A stretch of 64,000 bases of DNA from Wenyingzhuangia sp. 2_MG-2023 (GCF_030548295.1 NZ_JAUOSB010000013.1:1-64000); one strand, 5' to 3'. Positions 54,679 to 63,927 are shown, counted from the first letter of the stretch. The notes: generated by a model from the letters alone, not told the origin. Numbers and translations are program-made.

Positions 54679-55062
54679 GTTTTTCTAAGTTTATTGATTG
54701 AAAAGACTTGTCTGGGGTAAAAAATAGTCGGATTTGTAAAAGGTTTAAGTCAAAAAAGCTAAAAAACACTAATTTTTACGGACAAACGCATATTATTTAC
54801 AAACCGATACAGTCTTAAGGTGAATATAAATGAAATTTGTTTTTGTTAATACTGTAACTAACCATTCTTTTTGTTATTTATTGAGTAAATAATAAGAGGT
54901 ATATATGTAAAATATTTACTTGGGTGGTGTAAGATATTGACAAATTAACCAAGCTAAATTATAAAATATGATCAAATTATTGTTTTTTAAAAATGAAGTA
55001 ATTTTTTTCCGGAGTTTGAATTTGATAGAACAGAGGTAATTACAAAAACAAAAACTAATTAA
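54679..55062 (+). promoter_or_regulatory. Upstream control region of the plus-strand SusC cassette
   Basis: About 380 bp without a gene. It contains GGACAAACGCA (54780-54790) and ACAGTCTTA (54809-54817), which resemble the bipartite motif in front of SusC (44829) and GH127, but with an 18-nt spacer. There is also a TTATTTA/TAAATAA dyad (54874-54892) and a GTAAAATATTTAC dyad (54907-54919). No clean -7 element was recognised. Confidence 0.4.
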
Positions 55063-58000
55063 ATGAAGAATTTTAGAATAATTAAATCAAAAATAATGAT
55101 GAGAAATATACTTCTTTTCATGTTTTTATCATTTGTGTGTTTTCAAGGTAAAATATACGCACAACAAGATACTGTTTCTGGAGTAGTAACTCACGAAGAA
55201 GATGGAGAGCCTATTATTGGTGTAACCATTTATAAGTTGGGAACTAAAATGATTACAACTACAGATTTTGATGGTCAATATACTATCAAAGCAAAAAAAG
55301 GTGACATTTTAAAGTTTGAATACTTGGGAATGCTTTCTAAAGCAGTTACCATTACTGGCAATGTATTAAATGTTGTGTTAACGCCAGATCAAACAGAATT
55401 AGAAGAAGTTGTTTTGATAGGTTATGGAGCTGTAAAGAAAAAAGAAATTACAGGAGCTGTAGCAAGGGTAAAATCTGAAGACATAGAGAGTATTGTAACT
55501 TCCGATTTGGGAAATGCATTGCAAGGACAAGTTTCTGGGGTAAATGTAGTAGACAGTGCAGAGCCAGGTGGAGATTCAGAAATTTTGATAAGAGGGGTAA
55601 CTTCTTTAACAGGGAGTAATGAGCCTTTGTATGTAGTTGATGGTGTTATGCAAGAAGGGAATCCAAGAATTCCGCCTAATGTAATAGAAACTATTGATGT
55701 TTTAAAAGATGCAGCCTCTACAGCCATTTATGGAACTAGAGGAGCAGGAGGAGTTATTTTAATCACAACTAAAAAGGGATCTGAAGGAGTTTTAAAAGTA
55801 ACATTGAATTCAAGTTATGGAGTTCAAGTTATCAATGGTACACCTACTCGTTTGATGGATGCAAATCAGCAATTGTATTCTATCATACTCCAAAAAAGAA
55901 ACTCAGATGAATTGGGATTAGGAGATGATCAGTTGAATTTAGGATTTGATAGATTTAAGTCGGCTTATTTAAATGACTCTGATTTGTTTAAAAACGTTGT
56001 GTTAGATAACCGTCCAACACAAAATCATGCGCTAACCATTTCTGGTGGAGGTAAAGAAATTAGTTACAATGTTACAACAGGGTTTTATAAGCAAGAAGGA
56101 ACAATTGTGAATTCACAATTTGAACGTTTTAACATTAGAGCGAATACAGGATATAAAAAAGGAAAATGGAACATCAATGCAATTGTTGCAGTAACCAATG
56201 AAAAAAATCAAAAATCTCCAGGAGGATTGACTTCTCAGATCATAAAATATTCTCCCTTAAGTATTGATGTAGATGATGTGGATTTAAATGACATAATTTA
56301 TACAACAGGAGGTAGTACAGGTAATAATTTACAATCTGCTATCAATAGCTTTAGGAATGAAAATATAATCAGTTCATTAAACGCAAATACTACATTTAAT
56401 TTATCATATAATTTTACAGATAATTTAACAGTTACCACAAGGTACGGCTTGTCATCAGATTATGAATATGGACACAGTTTTAAACCGTATCAACAGGTTA
56501 TAAATGTAGTAAGTGGTGAAGAAATTAGTCAGTCAAGAAGTAGTGGTGTAGGGAATACAGGACAAAAAAAAATAAACAACACCTTTAATTTGTATGCCAA
56601 TTACAATTTAAATATCAATAAAGATCATAAGATGGCTTTTACCTTAGGTGCTACTTATGAAAAATATACTACTGAAAGATTTTCTGCTAGTGGTTCTGGG
56701 GTTACCAATAACGATATAAAAGTGTTGGATGGGACTACCTTAAATTATACCGTAGGGTCTGGTACAGATTATACAAGTAAAACATTTGGATTGTTATATC
56801 GTATGCAATACAATTATAAAGGAAAGTATGTGTTTAGTTCAAGTATAAGAAGAGATGCATCGTCTAGATTTGATGTAGATGCTAGATCTGCTTATTTTCC
56901 ATCTGCTTCTGTGGCGTGGAATATTTCTGATGAAATTTTTTGGGATTCGTACAAAGCTACTATCAACAACTTTAGATTAAGAGCTTCTTATGGTAAAGTA
57001 GGAAACCAAAGAGTTGGAGATTATATTTATCAACCAACATTTATAACATCTTATCAATATGCTTACGGAACTTCTGGAAATGATAATTTGACAAATGGAA
57101 ACATTCAAAACGGTTACGCAAATAAAAATTTAAAATGGGAAACATCCATTCAAACAAACTTAGGAGTTGATTTGAGTTTCTTTAAAAATAAATTTGTACT
57201 TACGGCAGAGTATTATCACAAAACAAATAGTGATATGTTATTCCCAATTACCTTACCAGGTTCTACTGGAGCTGTTAATAATTCTGGAATTATTATAAAT
57301 GTGGGTAACATGACAAACAAAGGGGTTGAATTAGCTGCTAAATACAGGTCTAATATTGGAAATGTTAAGTTTAATATGAACGGAACATTTACGACCAACA
57401 AAAATGAAATTACCAAATTAAACGGTTTTGGTAGGTTTACCATGATGGATGATTCTGGTTTGATTTCCGGAGCTAGAGATCAATCTCAAGTAACGGCAAT
57501 TGCAAAAGGGTATGAGGCAGGTTCATTCTTTATTTACTCAACAGACGGTGTTGTTAATACAAGTGAAGAATTGGCCGAGTATCAAAAAATCAATCCTCAA
57601 GCAGGAATGGGAGACCTTATTATTGTTGATACAAACAATGATGGACAAATAACCAACGATGATAGAACTTATAGAGGTAGTGGTTTGCCTAAATACGAAT
57701 TAGGATACAATTTAAATACATCTTACAAAAATTTTGATTTATCTATGAATTGGTACGCAGCTTTAGGGCAAGAGATTATGAACGGTTCTAAAGCAACTGC
57801 TTTTGGATATGGACGTCATGAAGACTTGATTTATCAATGGTCTGATTTAAACCCAACAAGTTCAATACCATCCTATAAAAATCAAATAAAATCTCATTAC
57901 AACTATAATGGAAATACAGATTTATGGTTAGAAGATGGAAGTTATGTAAGACTAAAAGCGGTTACATTAGGATATAGTTTGTCCAAAACGGCTTTAGAAA

Positions 58001-58176
58001 AATTAGGAGGAATTTCTAAGTTTAGAATTTATGCAACGGCTCAAAATCCATTAACGTTTACAAAATACACAGGATACAATCCTGCTGTGGGAGGTAGACT
58101 TCAGAGTAGAGGATTGGATAAAGGAACGTATCCTATAACAGCAACGTACATGCTAGGATTGAATCTAAACTTTTAA
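55063..58176 (+). CDS. SusC/RagA-family TonB-linked transporter (plus cassette)
   Basis: 1037 residues with a signal peptide (the in-frame ATG at 55096 or 55099 may be the real start; cleavage near YAQQ). It has a carboxypeptidase-D-like domain (VVTHEEDGEPIIGVTIYKLG), TonB-box region (ELEEVVLIGYGAVKKKEITGA), plug (SEILIRGVTSLTG, LYVVDGVM, AASTAIYGTRGAGGVILITTKKG) and barrel, ending LGLNLNF. It is a full-length paralogue of the SusC at 41740-44829. The pair probably takes up related oligosaccharides that differ in size, branching or sulfation. Confidence 0.94.
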   Translation: MKNFRIIKSKIMMRNILLFMFLSFVCFQGKIYAQQDTVSGVVTHEEDGEPIIGVTIYKLGTKMITTTDFDGQYTIKAKKGDILKFEYLGMLSKAVTITGNVLNVVLTPDQTELEEVVLIGYGAVKKKEITGAVARVKSEDIESIVTSDLGNALQGQVSGVNVVDSAEPGGDSEILIRGVTSLTGSNEPLYVVDGVMQEGNPRIPPNVIETIDVLKDAASTAIYGTRGAGGVILITTKKGSEGVLKVTLNSSYGVQVINGTPTRLMDANQQLYSIILQKRNSDELGLGDDQLNLGFDRFKSAYLNDSDLFKNVVLDNRPTQNHALTISGGGKEISYNVTTGFYKQEGTIVNSQFERFNIRANTGYKKGKWNINAIVAVTNEKNQKSPGGLTSQIIKYSPLSIDVDDVDLNDIIYTTGGSTGNNLQSAINSFRNENIISSLNANTTFNLSYNFTDNLTVTTRYGLSSDYEYGHSFKPYQQVINVVSGEEISQSRSSGVGNTGQKKINNTFNLYANYNLNINKDHKMAFTLGATYEKYTTERFSASGSGVTNNDIKVLDGTTLNYTVGSGTDYTSKTFGLLYRMQYNYKGKYVFSSSIRRDASSRFDVDARSAYFPSASVAWNISDEIFWDSYKATINNFRLRASYGKVGNQRVGDYIYQPTFITSYQYAYGTSGNDNLTNGNIQNGYANKNLKWETSIQTNLGVDLSFFKNKFVLTAEYYHKTNSDMLFPITLPGSTGAVNNSGIIINVGNMTNKGVELAAKYRSNIGNVKFNMNGTFTTNKNEITKLNGFGRFTMMDDSGLISGARDQSQVTAIAKGYEAGSFFIYSTDGVVNTSEELAEYQKINPQAGMGDLIIVDTNNDGQITNDDRTYRGSGLPKYELGYNLNTSYKNFDLSMNWYAALGQEIMNGSKATAFGYGRHEDLIYQWSDLNPTSSIPSYKNQIKSHYNYNGNTDLWLEDGSYVRLKAVTLGYSLSKTALEKLGGISKFRIYATAQNPLTFTKYTGYNPAVGGRLQSRGLDKGTYPITATYMLGLNLNF

Positions 58177-58193
58177 CCATAAAAACAATTATT

Positions 58194-60002
58194 ATGAAAT
58201 ATTTGAAATTTAAAAACATCATAGGGGTTTTTATGTTATTTGGTTTGCTGTCGTGTTCAGATGAATCATTAACAGAGATCAACCCAAACCAACCGGTTGC
58301 AAGTTGGAATAACCTATCAGACACACAAAAAGGATTGAATTCAGTATACAATTCTTTGTTGGATGAAAATTTATTAGGAATTATAGAAGAGTCTTGGAGG
58401 TCTGACTTAGGATATCCTGGATACGGTAGGCCTACACCTACAAACGGTGAAAGTTTGCCGTTTTATTACCAAACATATACAAATAATGCTGAATTTATTG
58501 CGGCTAAATGGGATGCTTGTTATGCAACTATTTATTATGCTAATCAGGTTATAGTTGGTTTAAATTCTATAGAAGCTTCTATAGCAGAAGATCAAAAAGA
58601 AGCATTTAATACACAAATGGGACAGGCTAGATTTTTTAGAGGACTAATGCACTTTTATTTATTTAGTACCTACAACAACGGTAGCATTATTATTAGAAAT
58701 GAAATACCAACTGTAGCTACAGGTTTTGGGAAAGAGTTGTCACCTGCTTCTGATGTTAGAGATTTTTTTAGAGAAGATTTGTTGTATGCTTACGAAAACT
58801 TGCCAGAAAGTTATGACAATGATTATTTAGGAAGCGCAACAAAATGGGCTGCTGCTACAGCTTTGGGAAAATCTTACTTGTATGAAGCAACAGATGGTCC
58901 AGATGCAACAGGAGATTATTCACAGGCTATGGTTTATTTTAATGAAATAATCAATAACAATTCTTTTCAGTTAGCAGATCCAGACTTAATGTTTACCAAA
59001 GATGGTGAGTTTAATAAAGAATCTATATTTGAATTGGCTTACAATACAGAACACAGGCAAAGTCTTAGCGTGTTTGAAGACGGAAAATTATCAAATCAAC
59101 TGTCTTTTGCTAGTACAGGTACTACAGGTTTTTTTATGCCAGTTTGGATGATTTACGCATACAAATCTGAAGAAATAGATTTGGCAGATTCTAGAAATAT
59201 TTACAATGAGTTAGGAGGAGGAACCAGTGTAAGACCTGTTTCTTTAAGAGCTTCTGCAATGGCAGCTATTGTAAATGATGAGTTGACTGATTTTGGAACT
59301 AAGAAAACAACGGAAGCTATTAAAATTCAAAATCAAGGATTTGGTTTTGGATATTATAAAAAATACGTTGATCACGATGATTCAGATCCTAGAGGAGTTA
59401 GAAGTGCTGGTGTAAATGTAGTTGTAAATAGATTGGCAGAGGTTTATTTGATGCAGGCCGAATGTCTAATTCAAACAGGAGATTTGGAAGGAGCCCTTAA
59501 ATTGATCAACAAAATTAGACACAGATGGGCACTTCAATTGTTAGGGCAGCAAGATTCTGATTGGCCAGATGCTACGTTTGAATCTGACAAAGATAGAGAT
59601 GGGACAATTGATGCAGATTATGTGGATTATACACAAGAAACATTAATGGACAGGTTGATGTATGTTGAAAAACCATTAGAATTGTCGGTAGAAGGACATG
59701 CTATTCGCTGGATAGATTTAAGAAGATGGGGAATTATTAAAGAAAATTTTAATAGGTTGGCAAATTCTACTTACTACGCTCAAAATTATGATTATCCAAA
59801 AAGAGATTCTAATACGGGTGAAAAAACAGGAGTAATAGCAACTATTAAAAATGGAGATATTGTAGATGTAGATCCAGGAGCAACAGGGTTGAATATCATA
59901 GATTATGAATACGATGCTGCTGCGAATAATTACTCTCCTGCATTGAACGATTATTTCCCAATACCGTTAAATGAGGTATTAAGAAATCCATTGTTAAATT
60001 AA
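58194..60002 (+). CDS. SusD/RagB-family lipoprotein (plus cassette)
   Basis: 602 residues with a lipoprotein signal (FGLLSC, Cys19). SusD blocks are WNNLSDTQKGLNSVYNSLL, GQARFFRGLMHFYLF, VNRLAEVYLMQAECLIQTGDLEGALKLINKIRHRWA and RLMYVEKPLELSVEGHAIRWIDLRRW, with the PIPLNEVLRNPLLN ending. It is paralogous to the SusD at 39928 and 17 bp downstream of its SusC. Near 515-530 it has a short DSDWPDATFESDKDRDG insert not seen in the other copy, which could alter the binding face. Confidence 0.93.
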   Translation: MKYLKFKNIIGVFMLFGLLSCSDESLTEINPNQPVASWNNLSDTQKGLNSVYNSLLDENLLGIIEESWRSDLGYPGYGRPTPTNGESLPFYYQTYTNNAEFIAAKWDACYATIYYANQVIVGLNSIEASIAEDQKEAFNTQMGQARFFRGLMHFYLFSTYNNGSIIIRNEIPTVATGFGKELSPASDVRDFFREDLLYAYENLPESYDNDYLGSATKWAAATALGKSYLYEATDGPDATGDYSQAMVYFNEIINNNSFQLADPDLMFTKDGEFNKESIFELAYNTEHRQSLSVFEDGKLSNQLSFASTGTTGFFMPVWMIYAYKSEEIDLADSRNIYNELGGGTSVRPVSLRASAMAAIVNDELTDFGTKKTTEAIKIQNQGFGFGYYKKYVDHDDSDPRGVRSAGVNVVVNRLAEVYLMQAECLIQTGDLEGALKLINKIRHRWALQLLGQQDSDWPDATFESDKDRDGTIDADYVDYTQETLMDRLMYVEKPLELSVEGHAIRWIDLRRWGIIKENFNRLANSTYYAQNYDYPKRDSNTGEKTGVIATIKNGDIVDVDPGATGLNIIDYEYDAAANNYSPALNDYFPIPLNEVLRNPLLN

Positions 60003-60015
60003 TAATAGAAACAAG

Positions 60016-61677
60016 ATGAAAAAAATAAAAATAATAATACAAGTTCTTTCAATCTTAACATTTCTTGTGGGTTGTGATAACGACGAAGTAAATTCGTTAG
60101 AAAACTATAACGATGCTACATGGACAACATCCGAATTTAGCAATGCCAGTGGTGTTGATGATATTGATTTTGGGGTGAATACAGGTGATTATATTTCCTT
60201 TGTTGATTTGTCTCAGAATGCATTGACTCATGAATGGAGAATTGATGAGGATAATAAATTCTTAAACAGTGGTTTTACAATAGGAGAAAATTTAATTCCT
60301 TTTATTAACAATGATTTAGGAACGGTGTCTACATCAAAACCCGCACATGTCATTTTTTTCAAACAAGGAGTTAGTGAAGTTACTTTAGTAAATACATTTG
60401 ATAAGCCGGTTACCTATAACGGGAAAACAAATATTGAGTCTGTTAAAAAAGGAGATACCTATGAAATTACACGTACTTGGAAAGTAGATGTTTACCAAGA
60501 GCCAGTACCAGCAGTAAGCATTTCTAAAGAAGATGAATCAGGAGTTGTAACAGAACTTTATAACAGTATTAATGAATTAGTTCCAGCGGATGGAGTGATT
60601 AATATAGAAGCAGGTGAGTCTTTAATTTATGAAGATATTACGGCAGTAGGTCGTCCTAATGCAAACTCATGGAAAGTATCAGGATCCAATGAAAAATCTG
60701 CTACAAACCAAAAACAGATGACGTTCAATTTCTTAAAATTGGGAGAGTCAGAAGCTGGTACATTATCGGTATCAAGAAAAGGTGATGAAAAAAATATACC
60801 AGATGCTGAATCTGTGCTTTTTACAATCCCCTTAAAAATAATAATAAGCAAATCTTCAAAACCATTCAATATTGTTGAAAATAGTGTTGTTAGAACAGGA
60901 GCAAATAAAATAGCGTTTGATGTAAATGGAGAGTTAAAAGCTTTTACAGGACAAGAAGCAAATTTTAAAGTTCATGTAACAAATACAACTTCAGGGTTTG
61001 ATAGTGATCTTTTAGTTACAAAAGCTGAAATTCTTGCAGGAGGAAAAACTTCTATTGAACTTACCTTAGACGGCGATATTTACAATACAGATGAAGTGAA
61101 AGTTACATATACTGTTGGAGCCGAAACAATTACGTCAAGCGATGAAAGAGATTTAACAGCATTTACGGATGCGTTGGTGAGTTTTGTAGATGGTGATGTG
61201 TTTAGTTCTGATTATTTTGGATTTGAGTTAGGTGGTAAGGAATGGTTTTTACAACACCCAGATCAATGGTCTTATAATACATCTTTTTCAAAAAGTGGTA
61301 ACAACAGTTTGATGTTTAGTGAACCAGATGTTGATTCTATGCCTAGCAATGCAAAGGTTCAAGGGACTGCCGCTACAGAGCTTAAAATTGATGCAGGAAC
61401 TTATATGTATTCAATTTTTATTTATATAGAACCAAGCACGAATTTATCAAAGCTAATCACCAATTTTTCTGGACCTTGGAATCCATTAACATGGGATTTA
61501 ACAGGAGTTGAAAAGGGAACATGGGTAAAGTTGTCTACAGAAATTACTTTGGGAGATTATGATAACACTGGAGGAGGAAAATTAATTTTCCAAATTAACA
61601 AAGCAGATGTTTCTAGTGATGAAGCAACAATATACATAGATGATCTTTCATTAGTACCTGTAGAGACTAGACCTTAA
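60016..61677 (+). CDS. SusE-position multidomain surface lipoprotein (plus cassette)
   Basis: 553 residues with a lipoprotein signal (LTFLVGC, Cys20). It repeats the layout of its paralogue at 38206: PKD-like domain with YISFVDLSQNALTHEWRIDED, second PKD-like domain with SLIYEDITAVGRPNANSWKV, Ig-like domain with IELTLDGDIYNTDEVKVTYT, and a C-terminal carbohydrate-binding-like sandwich ending IYIDDLSLVPVETRP. Position after SusD predicts surface glycan binding. The C-terminal sandwich is the least similar part of the two copies, so it may set ligand preference. Confidence 0.8.
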   Translation: MKKIKIIIQVLSILTFLVGCDNDEVNSLENYNDATWTTSEFSNASGVDDIDFGVNTGDYISFVDLSQNALTHEWRIDEDNKFLNSGFTIGENLIPFINNDLGTVSTSKPAHVIFFKQGVSEVTLVNTFDKPVTYNGKTNIESVKKGDTYEITRTWKVDVYQEPVPAVSISKEDESGVVTELYNSINELVPADGVINIEAGESLIYEDITAVGRPNANSWKVSGSNEKSATNQKQMTFNFLKLGESEAGTLSVSRKGDEKNIPDAESVLFTIPLKIIISKSSKPFNIVENSVVRTGANKIAFDVNGELKAFTGQEANFKVHVTNTTSGFDSDLLVTKAEILAGGKTSIELTLDGDIYNTDEVKVTYTVGAETITSSDERDLTAFTDALVSFVDGDVFSSDYFGFELGGKEWFLQHPDQWSYNTSFSKSGNNSLMFSEPDVDSMPSNAKVQGTAATELKIDAGTYMYSIFIYIEPSTNLSKLITNFSGPWNPLTWDLTGVEKGTWVKLSTEITLGDYDNTGGGKLIFQINKADVSSDEATIYIDDLSLVPVETRP

Positions 61678-61693
61678 TTGATTATAATTATAA

Positions 61694-61726
61694 AATTTCC
61701 GTGTTGATACACTCAACACGGAAATT
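61694..61726 (+). promoter_or_regulatory. Intercistronic hairpin before the small lipoprotein (plus cassette)
   Basis: Perfect 14-bp stem (61694-61707 with 61713-61726), 5-nt loop. It starts 16 nt after the stop of the SusE-position gene and ends 15 nt before the next ATG. The 3' flank is A-rich with no T run. The stem sequence is unrelated to the hairpin at the same site of the minus cassette. Confidence 0.6.
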
Positions 61727-61741
61727 CTAAAAACAAATAAA

Positions 61742-62194
61742 ATGATGAAAAAAATATTTAAATATTTTAGCTTATTAATATTGATGCTGTTTGCAAATGG
61801 TTGCGAAAAAGATGAGAGTTGGACTGCTGCAGATCTAAAACTTGTTCCCGTTTATGCAATTACGGATATCAAAGATGCTGTAAATCCAGACGAACCTGTA
61901 GAATTATTTTACATAGAATTGTATAAAACAAAGCCCTTGTTGATAGAGTTTATAAACGATAAAACAACAAATCCTCCTTTTAAAATAACAAGTTATTCAG
62001 ACAATTCTAATACAACCAATTATAATATAGAGGTAGTTGCAGCTCAAGAATCTACTACTACAGAAGAAGTAAGCGATACAGCTTATAGTATTTCTGGTGA
62101 TAAAACTACAGGAGAAGGAACATTAGCAATTACAATAGAAGGTGTTGCTAAAAGTTATACAATTCAAATATCTGAAAAAGAAGTTTACAATTAA
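61742..62194 (+). CDS. Small PUL lipoprotein, paralogue of the 37710-38150 protein
   Basis: 150 residues with a lipoprotein signal (LFANGC, about Cys21). No family recognised. It shares the blocks listed for its paralogue: KLVPVYAITDI, SYSDNSNTTNYNIEV, YSISGDKTTGEGTL and the EVYN end. It is the last gene of the plus cassette, beyond an intercistronic hairpin. Its retention in both cassettes suggests a real function tied to this SusCD pair, perhaps as an extra surface glycan-binding unit. Confidence 0.75.
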   Translation: MMKKIFKYFSLLILMLFANGCEKDESWTAADLKLVPVYAITDIKDAVNPDEPVELFYIELYKTKPLLIEFINDKTTNPPFKITSYSDNSNTTNYNIEVVAAQESTTTEEVSDTAYSISGDKTTGEGTLAITIEGVAKSYTIQISEKEVYN

Positions 62195-62262
62195 AACTAG
62201 GCTTTAGGAAACAATTCTAAAACCTGAAAAATAGTTAAGGGGTTCAATTTTTAACAAAATAG

Positions 62263-62287
62263 AACTCCTTTCTTTGTTTATGGAGTT
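62263..62287 (+). terminator. Terminator of the plus cassette
   Basis: Short stem AACTCC/GGAGTT (62263-62268 with 62282-62287) followed by a T run. The left arm can also pair with AAGGGGTTC about 20 nt upstream. With the stronger hairpin at 62342-62367 it closes the operon. Confidence 0.5.
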
Positions 62288-62341
62288 TTTTGTTGTCTAT
62301 TTTAATCAGAAATAGGAGGATAGAAAAGTGTTGAAAACAAA

Positions 62342-62367
62342 AAAAACCGTCAATTAAGACGGTTTTT
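62342..62367. terminator. Bidirectional terminator between the plus cassette and the phosphatase gene
   Basis: Perfect 10-bp stem AAAAACCGTC/GACGGTTTTT (62342-62351 with 62358-62367), 6-nt loop, with A and T runs serving both strands. It lies between convergent gene ends at 62194 and 62418. Confidence 0.85.
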
Positions 62368-62417
62368 CCTACCATGATTCACTATGAAAATCATGATATC
62401 CCCTAAAAAAACAAAAT

Positions 62418-63848
62418 CTATTTTACTTTTACATAATCTTTTTTGAGTCTCATCAACAACTCAGATTGATTATTGATCAACTTTTTCTTTCCATTACTTT
62501 CTTTTATCAAGCTAAAGCTGTCATACAAATCCCCTTTTGTAGTGTAAGAATTGTAGTTTATGGTGTCGTTATCAACCGTAATAATTTGAAACAATTGAGT
62601 GTATTCACCACGTTTTACCATCCATTCTTGATCTTGAGATTCATACATTTTAGGTCCGCTTACAGATACAGCATATACAGTTCCTGCATCTTCTACAATC
62701 GTTTTTCCGAGTCCTTCATTTGTAGCGTATCCTCTAGCGTAGGTGTGGTCGTGCCCTTGCAATACCAAATCCACCCCGTATTTGTCTATCAAAGGTTTCA
62801 TGGCTTCTCTTAAATCTTTATTATCACGTCCTTTTGCGGTAGAAAAAATAGGATAATGCATGGTTATGGTTGTCCATTTTTTAGTGTTGTTTGCTAAAAC
62901 AGAATCCAACCATTTTGTTTGTGCTTGTCTAGAATAAATGTTATTGTTAAAACTTTGTGCATCTATAGAAATTACTTTCATATTTTGGTAATCTATAGCA
63001 TAACAAGTTTCTTTCAACTCCTCTAAAGGTCCATGTTCTGGCAAGTTAAATTGAGGTCTCCACAATGCAGACAACTTACTTCTGTTGGTTCTTTTGTCGT
63101 ATTCGTGATTTCCTGGAGTCATAATACTAGGAACGGTAGCGTGAATAAAACTTCCTGCATAGAACCATTCTCCCCATTCTCTATCAGACTCACTGTGATT
63201 GATCAAATCTCCGGCATGCAACATAAAATCAACTTCAGGAAGCATTTTGTAAGATTTTCTAATCACTCTAGACCACATAGACTTTACGTCGTTTTGAGCA
63301 TCACCAAAGTAGATAAAACTAAAAGGTGCATTTTCATCAACAGCAGGTGTTTTTATTTGAAACCATTCACTCCAAGTATCGTCTTTTTTACTTCCATCTC
63401 CTACACGATATACGTAGGTTTTGCCCGGATGCAAATTTTTTACAATTGCAGAATGATACGCTGCTTTTACCAAAGGCTCTTTATCTCTTTCATTTTCTAC
63501 TTCTATAAATTGAGTCTTGGCATCAATACAGGTCACATGGTCTCCTAATAAAAAATCAGGACCATGTGTTTCTTCAGCTACTTGTACGTAAGCTGTGTCT
63601 ATCTGTTGATTGGTTCTCCAGTTTACAGCAAAACTGTGAGCTGGGTCTTCTGTTAAATTGATAATAATCCTATCTGGGGTTTTTGAAGGGAAAATTAACT
63701 TGTGGGCAGGTGTATTTGTATGATGATTGTAATGTGTATGACCATGCTGATCATGGTTGTGCTCATGCTTATTTAGGTTTTTGTCTTCGTTTTCTTGACA
63801 AGATGTGAAAACGAAAACACTTAAAAAAACAAGTAATAAATTTTTCAT
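62418..63848 (-). CDS. Purple-acid-phosphatase-like metallophosphoesterase lipoprotein with His-rich linker
   Basis: 476 residues. The lipoprotein signal ends at Cys17 (VFTSC). Residues 28-43 hold eight His. A fibronectin-like purple acid phosphatase N-terminal domain follows (about 55-175, with HSFAVNWRTN and GKTYVYRVGDGS). The catalytic domain then shows FGDAQND, HAGDLINHSESDREWGEW, MTPGNHEYD, TMHYPIF and LQGHDHTYARG, the five metallophosphatase blocks. It should release phosphate from esters at the cell surface or in the periplasm. The gene is a single unit, convergent with the PUL. Whether it serves phosphate scavenging or the PUL cannot be decided here. Confidence 0.9.
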   Translation of the reverse strand: MKNLLLVFLSVFVFTSCQENEDKNLNKHEHNHDQHGHTHYNHHTNTPAHKLIFPSKTPDRIIINLTEDPAHSFAVNWRTNQQIDTAYVQVAEETHGPDFLLGDHVTCIDAKTQFIEVENERDKEPLVKAAYHSAIVKNLHPGKTYVYRVGDGSKKDDTWSEWFQIKTPAVDENAPFSFIYFGDAQNDVKSMWSRVIRKSYKMLPEVDFMLHAGDLINHSESDREWGEWFYAGSFIHATVPSIMTPGNHEYDKRTNRSKLSALWRPQFNLPEHGPLEELKETCYAIDYQNMKVISIDAQSFNNNIYSRQAQTKWLDSVLANNTKKWTTITMHYPIFSTAKGRDNKDLREAMKPLIDKYGVDLVLQGHDHTYARGYATNEGLGKTIVEDAGTVYAVSVSGPKMYESQDQEWMVKRGEYTQLFQIITVDNDTINYNSYTTKGDLYDSFSLIKESNGKKKLINNQSELLMRLKKDYVKVK

Positions 63849-63881
63849 GCAGTATAAGTTTTTTGAAAAAATTAGACGAAT

Positions 63882-63910
63882 AAAACAGGAGTAGCAACTA
63901 CTCCTGTTTT
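63882..63910. terminator. Terminator upstream of the phosphatase gene, ending the edge gene
   Basis: Perfect 13-bp stem AAAACAGGAGTAG/CTACTCCTGTTTT (63882-63894 with 63898-63910) with a 3-nt loop. On the minus strand it follows the partial gene at 63928-63999 and precedes the phosphatase gene; the plus strand has a T9 run. Confidence 0.85.
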
Positions 63911-63927
63911 TTTTTAGGATTAATTAA

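Noticed and set aside
63033-63548. 171-codon plus-strand open frame opposite the phosphatase gene
   Set aside because: Shadow of the phosphatase coding sequence; the sequence has no recognisable fold and covers the catalytic blocks on the other strand.
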